Source: a virus. From it: a stretch of 41,209 bases of DNA. Location: positions 1-41,209 of IMG/VR virus record IMGVR_UViG_3300009506_000082; one strand, written 5' to 3'. The notes beneath the pieces were generated by a model. The model was given only the letters and a program-made list of their open reading frames with translations. It was not told where the DNA came from and did no database searches. This document shows positions 35,925 through 41,209 of the stretch, piece after piece (the stretch's first letter is position 1; the number at the start of each line of letters is the position of its first letter). The position numbers were made by a program, and so were the translations under genes.

Positions 35925-35933
35925 GGAGATTTT

Positions 35934-36239
35934 ATGAGGAAACTATTTTTTATCTTTTTCTTTTTGCCTTCTGTACTATATGCAAAACAGGTTGCATTTG
36001 ATATTCCAGACAACGATATTAAAATTGTCGAGAATGATGTTTTTGACGCTATTGAATGGTTAGAGAACGCATGGAAAGGGAAGGTTGAATCATGCGGGGA
36101 TAGAATCGTTAAGGAAGAATTAAACCTTTCCATAACGAATAACGAATCGCTTCCTGCCGGAAAAGACGCAATCATAGAGAAATATTTCAATCGGCCTGGA
36201 TATAAAAGCCGAAAAGAGAAAGAGGGCAAATCTAATTAA
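35934..36239 (+). CDS. Small exported protein, IPD-type (101 aa)
   Basis: A signal peptide (MRKLFFIFFFLPSVLYA) is followed by VAFDIPDNDIKIVENDVFDA, the same strand-plus-helix design as the protein at 22136. AAGGAG before the ATG. It is the last gene of the plus-strand unit and overlaps the convergent minus-strand gene by 8 nt at the stops. No terminator is visible between the two units. Confidence 0.6.
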   Translation: MRKLFFIFFFLPSVLYAKQVAFDIPDNDIKIVENDVFDAIEWLENAWKGKVESCGDRIVKEELNLSITNNESLPAGKDAIIEKYFNRPGYKSRKEKEGKSN

Positions 36240-36753
36240 TTTTAATGTTCTTGAGTGTTCTTTTTTTTCGTTTGAGTGCTTTAAAGAATAATTCCTGCAT
36301 GATGTAATAAGCTGCGATTCCAACCGACTTCTTCACATTCCTCTTTGCATTATTAAGAAATCTAAATAGCTTCTCTGGATTCCTTGCCAAGTTCCTTGCC
36401 CGAAGGAATGAACGTTCCCTCTTTAGTCCGAGGCATTTACAGCATCCCCATTCAGACTTATTAAAGAAGTAAAGTTCTGTTGTGTACCTTCCGCATCCAA
36501 GAGGGCAAGCAAATACCCTGAGATTATATGTTTGATAGTATAAGACCTTAACAATTTGCTCATGCCCATCCCATCTTAATATTAGATGCCCGTCCTTAAA
36601 ATCATACAGATGGAACTCAAATTCCAGGTTCATTTTATTCCCAAAATAATCCGATGTTTTTATCTGTCCTTTCCCAACACGATTATTCTTGATGTTCCTA
36701 AATGAGATGGAACGGATACATGGAACCTGATGAGTATATACTTCAGTTATCAT
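36232..36753 (-). CDS. Zinc-finger protein (173 aa)
   Basis: A CPLGCGRYTTELYF ... WGCCKC core at about residues 83-107 gives a treble of Cys pairs, in a pattern found in a widespread hypothetical family (CPxCGxxxxxLY, then CRxC). A basic Arg-rich helix and a hydrophobic, Lys-rich C-terminus follow. It overlaps the upstream gene by 4 nt (ATGA). Nucleic-acid binding is plausible but unproven. Confidence 0.65.
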   Translation of the reverse strand: MITEVYTHQVPCIRSISFRNIKNNRVGKGQIKTSDYFGNKMNLEFEFHLYDFKDGHLILRWDGHEQIVKVLYYQTYNLRVFACPLGCGRYTTELYFFNKSEWGCCKCLGLKRERSFLRARNLARNPEKLFRFLNNAKRNVKKSVGIAAYYIMQELFFKALKRKKRTLKNIKIN

Positions 36754-37280
36754 ACAATAGATATTAATTGGTCAAACTGTATGGTATTTATTTTTCCGTT
36801 TTCTTCAACCTGAATTTCCTTTTTCTGCTCGTTAATAGATATAACCGTCCCGATAAAGGTAACTTTTCCATCCTTGTATTTAACGTCCATCCCAGGTTGC
36901 AATTCAATCTCGTCGTCATCTTCATCCTCTGGTTCCTGTTTCTCATCAATGGATTCAATCGGATCGGGCGGGCGTTTAAATATAGTTTCACGATATGGAA
37001 TTTTTGTGTTCTCAAATTCATTTGCATCTGCGTCCACAATGACTGGCTTTTCTTCTTTTATCTTTTCTATCGGAAGTTCATCCCCGTTTCTTCTATCGAC
37101 AAACTTCTTGAATTCAACGTCAACCACATATCCTCCCCTGGTCATAAATATCATAACCATTGGATTTGTGGAGCGAAGATATTCCCATAGTTCTTTCCCC
37201 GTTGGCGTCTCGAAGTATTGGTCGATTGTCATATACTTATGTATCAGTCGGTTCCCAAGTACCGTTCTTTTTTTTCTCAT
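36750..37280 (-). CDS. Acidic-linker protein with SH3/KOW-like C-terminus (176 aa)
   Basis: The N-terminal half is helical and mixed. A very acidic linker (EDEDDDEIELQPG) leads to a last 50-residue beta-barrel-like part (MDVKYKDGKVTFIGTVISIN) resembling KOW or SH3-type domains. AAAAGGAG ribosome site. Its start is 2 bases after the upstream stop. No catalytic motif. Function unknown. Confidence 0.6.
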   Translation of the reverse strand: MRKKRTVLGNRLIHKYMTIDQYFETPTGKELWEYLRSTNPMVMIFMTRGGYVVDVEFKKFVDRRNGDELPIEKIKEEKPVIVDADANEFENTKIPYRETIFKRPPDPIESIDEKQEPEDEDDDEIELQPGMDVKYKDGKVTFIGTVISINEQKKEIQVEENGKINTIQFDQLISIV

Positions 37281-37281
37281 A

Positions 37282-37563
37282 TTAATCTCCTTTTAACTCA
37301 TCGAATCTCGATGGTATTAATTGTTCTAGGTCATTTGCATTTATTGTCTCTCCTATTTTAAGATAGAAATAATTCCCTTTATGCTGGCCTACCGCATACG
37401 CTTGTCTTTTATCTAAGAGTTCACCCGTCGTGCAATGTTTTACAATGTGGCGTTTATGCGGATGTTCTTCTATAAGTACGCCGAAACCGCCTATTTCGTA
37501 CACCCCATTCGGATCAAGGTTTATTTCATTCTCTGTTATTTTTTTCTCTTTTCTCAATTTCAT
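37282..37563 (-). CDS. Small beta-rich hypothetical protein (93 aa)
   Basis: A basic N-terminus, then mostly strands (VYEIGGFGVLIEEHPHKRHI) and a short helical end. It overlaps the upstream zinc-ribbon gene by 38 nt. No family recognised. Confidence 0.55.
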   Translation of the reverse strand: MKLRKEKKITENEINLDPNGVYEIGGFGVLIEEHPHKRHIVKHCTTGELLDKRQAYAVGQHKGNYFYLKIGETINANDLEQLIPSRFDELKGD

Positions 37564-37777
37564 CTCTGCGATCCTTATTAATATGAGACATTAAAACTTC
37601 TTTAACCATTGGTAGCGGAATATCAAATTGTTGCAATTCAAATGTTTCGTCGTGCGCCGAATCCGAATATTGCGTTTTACAAATCCTACATTTGTTCCGT
37701 CTGTTTACTGTCGGCTTCTCGCAATTAGGACAGAAACAGAGCCAGCTCGGATATTGTTTATTTGGCTTGCTTGGCAT
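37526..37777 (-). CDS. Small zinc-ribbon protein (83 aa)
   Basis: CPNCEKP and CRICKTQ (about residues 16-36) make one zinc ribbon. A charged helix ends the protein. Overlaps with both neighbours (20 and 38 nt) show a compact operon. Confidence 0.6.
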   Translation of the reverse strand: MPSKPNKQYPSWLCFCPNCEKPTVNRRNKCRICKTQYSDSAHDETFELQQFDIPLPMVKEVLMSHINKDRRDEIEKREKNNRE

Positions 37778-38321
37778 TAATTTGTTCCCAGGACTTGATT
37801 ACATTGCCACCTCCATATCGTTTTATATGTATCTTCCTGAACTCGTAAATAGAAACCATTGGATTTGCTTCGTGTGAGTCATTGTGCCTCCAATATCTTT
37901 CGTTCCATCTGGAAACAAAATCAGAGCGGGAATTACACCCATCCAATTTTATTTGCTTCAAACTCAAATCCTTAATTCTGCATCTATTTATTTTTACTAT
38001 CTGTAAATAAATTCTTCCTGCTTCTCTTGGCATCTGTTGTGGCGGATTCCAATTAACCCATTTATATTTCTTGTCTGCCTCATAAATGAAACCGCCTTCG
38101 TGGAAGAAATCTGGATGCCACAACTCCCTGACAAAAACAAAATTTCCATTCCAGAATCGACGTTTGGGCCAAGCCTTTCCATATCGTTCCCGAAATATAA
38201 ACGCCTGTTTCTTTCCGTCTAATATCTTAATGATATCATCTGACGGGACGATAATAGATTTCCACCAAATCTTATCTATGCTCTCTACTAATGCTGTTTG
38301 TCCACCTCTTTTTCTTTTCAT
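37758..38321 (-). CDS. Phage ASCH-domain-like protein (187 aa)
   Basis: The start (KSIIVPSDDIIKILDGKKQA) matches the ASCH opening in which a substrate-surface strand is followed by a helix ending in GxK. Later parts fit too: WNGNFVFVRELWHPD and the ending EANPMVSIYEFRKI. ASCH/PUA-like domains bind RNA or modified nucleotides. Typical phage ASCH proteins have TQTRR after the GxK; here it is AFIFRER. The start codon is preceded by AAAGGG and, 20 nt upstream, by a conserved hairpin element. Confidence 0.7.
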   Translation of the reverse strand: MKRKRGGQTALVESIDKIWWKSIIVPSDDIIKILDGKKQAFIFRERYGKAWPKRRFWNGNFVFVRELWHPDFFHEGGFIYEADKKYKWVNWNPPQQMPREAGRIYLQIVKINRCRIKDLSLKQIKLDGCNSRSDFVSRWNERYWRHNDSHEANPMVSIYEFRKIHIKRYGGGNVIKSWEQINAKQAK

Positions 38322-38341
38322 TTCAATTTCCCTTTAATCGG

Positions 38342-38403
38342 GCCGGATGGTCTGACTCTTTTTATTTAAAGACAGTACCCCCATATAGGGAGTAGCATCC
38401 GGC
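38342..38403 (-). promoter_or_regulatory. Leader hairpin element, copy E1
   Basis: The outer 8-bp stem is GCCGGATG/CATCCGGC. Inner hairpins are TACxCCC/GGGxGTA (around ATATA) and TCTTT/AAAGA, giving a three-way-junction shape of 62 nt. It ends 20 nt before the ASCH-like gene start. No T tract follows on the minus strand, so it is not a simple terminator. Confidence 0.55.
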
Positions 38404-38412
38404 TTAAATTGC

Positions 38413-38491
38413 GCTGGGCCTTGAGTTTTCCATCTCCTCTTGTTATGGCTTCCCTCAGGAGAAGCTATGATGTCGGTTTGTCTGGCCCAGC
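38413..38491 (-). promoter_or_regulatory. Leader hairpin element, copy E2 (variant stem)
   Basis: The outer 8-bp stem is GCTGGGCC/GGCCCAGC. The inner hairpin is ATGGCTTC/GAAGCTAT (one G-U pair). The flank GCTTAAATT is shared with E1. 79 nt, immediately upstream of E1 in the same gap. The remaining bases of this gap (to 38560) hold nothing else recognisable. Confidence 0.5.
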
Positions 38492-38560
38492 TTAAATTCA
38501 TTTGTCCTCCATTTTTCTTTTCATGTTTATAGTTTATAGTTTACAGTAAACTATATGCCC

Positions 38561-39007
38561 TCATTCTTCCTCATCTTTAAAATTTTGATTCCAGAACCAA
38601 AGGAGCCAATAAGTAGAAGTATTGGGATCGTTCCTTGGAAGTGGACGTATAAAATGGGTAGTAGCGTAAAGGTCAATAACAGATTCAAACCAAGCATTCA
38701 TTTCCCGTATTTTCATTGACCGATCATCATCGTCATCACCAAATATCAAGGCAGTTAAATTTGGCGGGCCTTCGTTTGGTGGTTCCCCAAATAACCAGAA
38801 GTACCCGAATAACGGGTTAATATGCTCAAGAGTAAGAGAATGCCCGTCCCAATTCACAACGTATTTCTGTCCCGCAATTTCCACATATTCCTTTTTTGGG
38901 CTACCATCAATCGTAAAATACAACGGGTGTGGAGCAAGTGTATCTCTATTTAAACCGAGAATGTTTATTGGCAAGAAAAAGCAAATAATGAAAACTAACT
39001 TTTTCAT
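38561..39007 (-). CDS. Exported hypothetical protein (148 aa)
   Basis: A signal peptide (MKKLVFIICFFLPINILG) precedes a mixed domain with an aromatic, Pro-rich end (RPLPRNDPNTSTYWLLWFW). An acidic patch (GDDDDDRS) is central. ATGA overlap with the upstream gene. It is the only signal-peptide protein in the minus-strand unit. Function unknown. Confidence 0.6.
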   Translation of the reverse strand: MKKLVFIICFFLPINILGLNRDTLAPHPLYFTIDGSPKKEYVEIAGQKYVVNWDGHSLTLEHINPLFGYFWLFGEPPNEGPPNLTALIFGDDDDDRSMKIREMNAWFESVIDLYATTHFIRPLPRNDPNTSTYWLLWFWNQNFKDEEE

Positions 39008-39297
39008 TTTCCTTCCGTTTCTTTCAGAATTTCTTTTGCTATTAACTTCCTTTCCTTATCCCATTTGTCACCTTTAAACGGTTTATCAGAATATCTGATT
39101 ATATCTTCTAAAGCCTGTCTTAACTTCTCCACCTTCTTTTTCAACTCCTCAATCTCCCCCTGCCTGGATTCAAAGCCTTCGATGAATCCCCTGGCTCTTA
39201 GTTCTTTCCGATCTTCATTTATGGATAATTTACCGTCACAACCAATAGCAATTTCAACAATTTCCACCGCCTTTTCAATCGTCATTTTTTCGGTCAT
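39004..39297 (-). CDS. Small coiled-coil protein (97 aa)
   Basis: Residues about 45-70 form a coiled coil (GEIEELKKKVEKLRQALEDI). The N-terminal part (MTIEKAVEIVEIAIGCDGKL) is helical too. It has 4-nt overlaps with both neighbours. No family recognised. Confidence 0.6.
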   Translation of the reverse strand: MTEKMTIEKAVEIVEIAIGCDGKLSINEDRKELRARGFIEGFESRQGEIEELKKKVEKLRQALEDIIRYSDKPFKGDKWDKERKLIAKEILKETEGK

Positions 39298-39818
39298 TTC
39301 CCCTCCAAAATCTTCAACCCATTTTTAATAATCTTCTTTTGAAGTTTCTTTTTGGCATAGGCGGCATAGGCGGCGGCATAGGCGGCATAGGCGGCATCGG
39401 CGGCGGCATAGGCGGCGGCATCGGCGGCGGCATAGGCGGCGGCATCGGCGGCATCGGCGGCGGCATAGGCGGCGGCATAGGCGGCATAGGCGGCGGCATA
39501 GGCGGCGGCCTTTTTATTTTCAGTAGACGGGTTTTTTAAATATTCTTTCGCCGCTTCGATTGCTTTTCTTGGCCTATCGTCATTGGGATACTTTTTCTCG
39601 AAAATTTTAATAACTGACTCCGCCGCAAAGATGGCATACTGGATTTTCTGGGGATGATCCATAAATCGAACAATCGTCCAATTCGCCCAACCAAAATGAT
39701 CCTCTTTCATGAGCAAATTAATAACATCAACCAAGTCGGTTTTCTTTTTCTCTTTGAACCAGTCAATACCCGATTTACACGCTTTTTCTTTTTCCAGCCA
39801 TTCAACTGTTATTTTCAT
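39294..39818 (-). CDS. Ala/Tyr-repeat protein, putative-immunity-protein-like (174 aa)
   Basis: The first 105 residues look folded (WLEKEKACKSGIDWFKEKKK, HFGWANWTIVRFMDHPQKIQ). The family signature RPRKAIEAAKEYLKNPS is followed by about 53 residues of AAY/AAD triplets (AAYAAAYAAYAAAY) and a basic tail (KKKLQKKIIKNGLKI). The same architecture occurs in proteins often annotated as putative immunity protein in phages and bacteria; the function is not established. GAGGGG ribosome site, 26 nt after leader element E3. Confidence 0.65.
   Translation of the reverse strand: MKITVEWLEKEKACKSGIDWFKEKKKTDLVDVINLLMKEDHFGWANWTIVRFMDHPQKIQYAIFAAESVIKIFEKKYPNDDRPRKAIEAAKEYLKNPSTENKKAAAYAAAYAAYAAAYAAADAADAAAYAAADAAAYAAADAAYAAYAAAYAAYAKKKLQKKIIKNGLKILEGK
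39354..39510 (-). repeat. GC-rich GCC/TAT coding tandem repeat
   Basis: About 157 bases of GGC-GGC-ATA units (GCC GCC TAT on the coding strand, with some GAT), in sharp base contrast to the A+T-rich surroundings. The unit is a multiple of three, so changes in copy number keep the frame. Confidence 0.9.
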
Positions 39819-39844
39819 TTCCCCTCCTCGCTATCCTAAATTGG

Positions 39845-39919
39845 GCCGGATGTCCAATCCTTAGCGGTTTACATCAGGTCGAACTATTGGATGTTACTTG
39901 ACCTACCCTAGCATCCGGC
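39845..39919 (-). promoter_or_regulatory. Leader hairpin element, copy E3
   Basis: The same outer stem as E1 (GCCGGATG/CATCCGGC), 75 nt overall. Inside, TCCAAT/ATTGGA and AGGTC/GACCT interleave, so a pseudoknot or two alternative folds are possible. It ends 26 nt before the Ala/Tyr-repeat gene start. It has tRNA-like length but no tRNA arms. Confidence 0.55.
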
Positions 39920-39920
39920 T

Positions 39921-40130
39921 TTATGGTTTTAAAACTCTCGGTTTACACCAGCACTTTTTCGACAACTTATGTTTTCTTGGTAAATATTCGATTGTTATTT
40001 TTATAACTCTGTTCGTTTCTGGTTGCCAGCCACGATATTTTTTATATTTAAAGTCACAGGATGTAGAAAAACTTTCTATGTAAATCTGGTGATTACCTTT
40101 TTCTGGTGGATCAATTATTATTCTTTTCAT
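39921..40130 (-). CDS. Small basic hypothetical protein (69 aa)
   Basis: A strong AGGAGG site is eight bases before the ATG. The product (begins MKRIIIDPPEKGNHQIYIES) is basic with four Cys in the second half and no clear zinc ribbon. It is preceded by leader element E4. Family unknown. Confidence 0.6.
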   Translation of the reverse strand: MKRIIIDPPEKGNHQIYIESFSTSCDFKYKKYRGWQPETNRVIKITIEYLPRKHKLSKKCWCKPRVLKP

Positions 40131-40151
40131 TTGAATCCTCCTTTAAATCGA

Positions 40152-40192
40152 GGATGGCTGTAAACCATTGTTCACTCCTTCCTAAACCATCC
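40152..40192 (-). promoter_or_regulatory. Leader hairpin element, short copy E4
   Basis: Stem GGATGG/CCATCC with flanks TTTAAATCG and CCTTTAATT, matching the GGATG ... CATCC core and flanks of E1 and E3. 41 nt, overlapping the end of the 49-aa membrane gene and lying 21 nt before the next start. Confidence 0.4.
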
Positions 40193-40321
40193 CTTTAATT
40201 CCTTCCAGCAATTCTTGAAATCTTCCTTATACGCCCAAATTGCGCAGAATAAAACTGCACAAATCATGACAATAATGAGGGTATAAATAATCCACATATT
40301 ACCCATTACGCCCTGTTCCAT
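40172..40321 (-). CDS. Small membrane protein (49 aa)
   Basis: One transmembrane helix (MWIIYTLIIVMICAVLFCAI, residues 9-28) and a charged, Trp-containing tail (KNCWKELKGWFRKE) facing the cytoplasm. AAAGGA is ten bases before the ATG. It starts one base after the upstream DUF6745-like gene ends. Role unknown. Confidence 0.55.
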   Translation of the reverse strand: MEQGVMGNMWIIYTLIIVMICAVLFCAIWAYKEDFKNCWKELKGWFRKE

Positions 40322-40322
40322 A

Positions 40323-41209
40323 TTAATATTCCTTTTCAAATACTAATTCTTGGTTTGCATTACATTCTTCAACACTCGGCCAACTTAAATCTTCCTTGCT
40401 AAATTGCCATTTCCTGGCTGCCCTGCATGATTTAAGGTCAGGATGGACGGGTTCAATGTAATATGGCCTTGTCCCATCTTTAAGCTCTGGCGATTCCATT
40501 TTTAATAGACGTGGCATCAATGAAAATCTGCGATCTTTGAAATCATATAGCTCATAATGACAGCAAGTAGAAGTGTCGAACCATTTGTCTATTAACACAG
40601 TCTCGATCCGTTTCATATATTCGTCCCAACCGAGCTTTTCAGCTATTGCCCTTGAAATTTCCGAATTTTTATCGCCAATGATTTCTTCTTTGGTTAATTC
40701 ATTCGGCCGCATGATTATTTTTTCGCTAACTCTAGTGCCATTCCAAAACCAGTATTTTTCACCGGACGGCCATTCGACGGCGGGGCCAGCCGAACAATGT
40801 AATCTTCCACGTTCGTTCTTTTTTATTTTAGATGGCCTACAAACAATGACAGCCAAGTCTTTAAACAGTAAAACTTCCCAATGGCCAGACTTAATCCAAT
40901 CTCTGTATTTTTCAAATAATTCATGTTTTAATCCTATTCTCATAAAATAGTCATAAAAAGCAATCCATCCAGAATCCGAGGATGTCCATAGCGGATATTC
41001 GTAATCCCAAACGCTGGCCCCAACGCTGGCCCCAACGCTGGCCCCAACGCTGGCCCCAACGCTGTCCCTAACGCTGTCCCTAACGCTGGCCCCAACGCTG
41101 TCCCTAACGCTGTCCTTAACGCTGTCCCTAACGCTGGCCCAAACGCTGGCCCCAACGCTGGCCCCAACGCTGTCCCTAACGCTGTCCTTAACGCTGTCCC
41201 TAACGCTGT
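40323..41209 (-). CDS. DUF6745-like protein with SVxD/A repeats, 5' end outside window
   Basis: The C-terminal domain carries [39 protein letters not shown] and a late [10 protein letters not shown] segment, the pattern of DUF6745 proteins (function unknown). Translating upstream in the same frame shows no stop to the window edge: MRIGLKH at 40943 is internal and is preceded by [20 protein letters not shown] and about 16 tetrapeptides SV[R/K/G/W][D/A]. The gene therefore starts beyond 41209, and the Met at 40943 should not be taken as its start. Such N-terminal SVxD repeats are usual in this family. Confidence 0.75.
   Translation of the reverse strand, partial: SVRDSVKDSVRDSVGASVGASVWASVRDSVKDSVRDSVGASVRDSVRDSVGASVGASVGASVGASVWDYEYPLWTSSDSGWIAFYDYFMRIGLKHELFEKYRDWIKSGHWEVLLFKDLAVIVCRPSKIKKNERGRLHCSAGPAVEWPSGEKYWFWNGTRVSEKIIMRPNELTKEEIIGDKNSEISRAIAEKLGWDEYMKRIETVLIDKWFDTSTCCHYELYDFKDRRFSLMPRLLKMESPELKDGTRPYYIEPVHPDLKSCRAARKWQFSKEDLSWPSVEECNANQELVFEKEY
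41010..41209 (-). repeat. 12-bp coding tandem repeat
   Basis: About 16.7 copies of AACGCTGgCCCc (plus strand), with variants (tCCCt, tCCTt). On the coding strand each unit encodes Ser-Val-x-Asp/Ala. The repeat reaches the window end, so its total length is unknown. Confidence 0.9.

Noticed and set aside
39314-39539. Met-Pro-Pro and Gly-Ile-Gly repeat ORFs over the GC-rich repeat
   Set aside because: Alternative frames of the AAY repeat; the AAY frame is attached to a folded domain and good ribosome site.
39845-39919. tRNA gene (75 nt, 7-8 bp closing stem, GTTCGA inside)
   Set aside because: The GTTCGA is not in the T-loop position, and D, anticodon and T arms cannot be formed.
40940-41167. 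75-aa Gly-Pro-Ala-Leu repeat ORF on the minus strand
   Set aside because: It is a shadow frame of the SVxD/A repeats of the DUF6745-like gene, whose frame continues into a recognisable domain.
1-41209. CRISPR array or insertion sequence
   Set aside because: No spaced palindromic repeats with unique spacers and no transposase or paired terminal inverted repeats were seen.

Overview
The window looks like most of a short-tailed, double-stranded DNA bacteriophage (podovirus-type) genome or a large prophage-like piece. It carries a terminase pair, a ~740-residue portal, a scaffold, a major capsid protein, a head-to-tail adaptor, a tail nozzle, internal (ejection-type) proteins, several fibres and two cell-wall enzymes. 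I see no tape measure, tail tube or baseplate set, which argues against a long tail. There is no integrase, repressor, DNA polymerase or tRNA, so replication and lysogeny genes, if any, lie outside. The host cannot be named from the sequence. Shine-Dalgarno sites are strong (AGGAGG type), the DNA is A+T rich, and many proteins carry bacterial Sec signal peptides, which suggests a bacterial, probably diderm, host.

Layout, plus strand. 1-196: end of an upstream unit with a rho-independent terminator. 197-1347: one small zinc protein, then about 940 bases without a gene that hold a candidate structured RNA and two pairs of spaced direct repeats. 1348-4530: small accessory genes (a metallophosphoesterase, an orphan beta-class DNA methyltransferase, nested membrane micro-ORFs, a helix-turn-helix protein). 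4530-10047: packaging genes (terS, terL, a two-domain GroES-like protein, portal). A terminator at 10095-10125 separates these from 10149-13457 (scaffold, zinc protein, decoration candidate, major capsid). 13475-22435: secreted-looking fibre and virion proteins, including a 2026-residue fibre. 22454-24997: lysis/cell-wall cassette (M23 peptidase, holin-like protein, second metallophosphoesterase, papain-fold amidase). 25007-28512: adaptor and nozzle. 28514-33757: internal proteins, a GNAT-like protein and a proteasome-like Ntn hydrolase. 33754-36239: coiled-coil protein, C1q-tipped fibre and a small protein.

Layout, minus strand. 36232-41209 is a convergent operon of small accessory genes: zinc ribbons, an ASCH-like protein, an Ala/Tyr repeat protein, and a DUF6745-like protein whose tetrapeptide-repeat N-terminus runs off the window. 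Gaps between genes are few. Three genes of this operon are preceded by a related hairpin element lying 20-26 nt before the start codon, and a fourth related element stands just upstream of one of them.

The most unusual point is that eleven plus-strand proteins, mostly in the fibre and tail modules and including the adaptor and nozzle that should dock onto the portal in the cytoplasm, start with a hydrophobic export-type sequence, in most cases a typical Sec signal peptide. Terminase, portal, scaffold, capsid, internal proteins and both wall enzymes do not. This split suggests that tail parts are exported or membrane-bound before assembly, which would be new for a tailed phage. Other notable items are the tandem GroES-like protein, an Ntn hydrolase with a Cys aligned to the catalytic Thr1, and a metallophosphoesterase that seems to start at an ATT codon.
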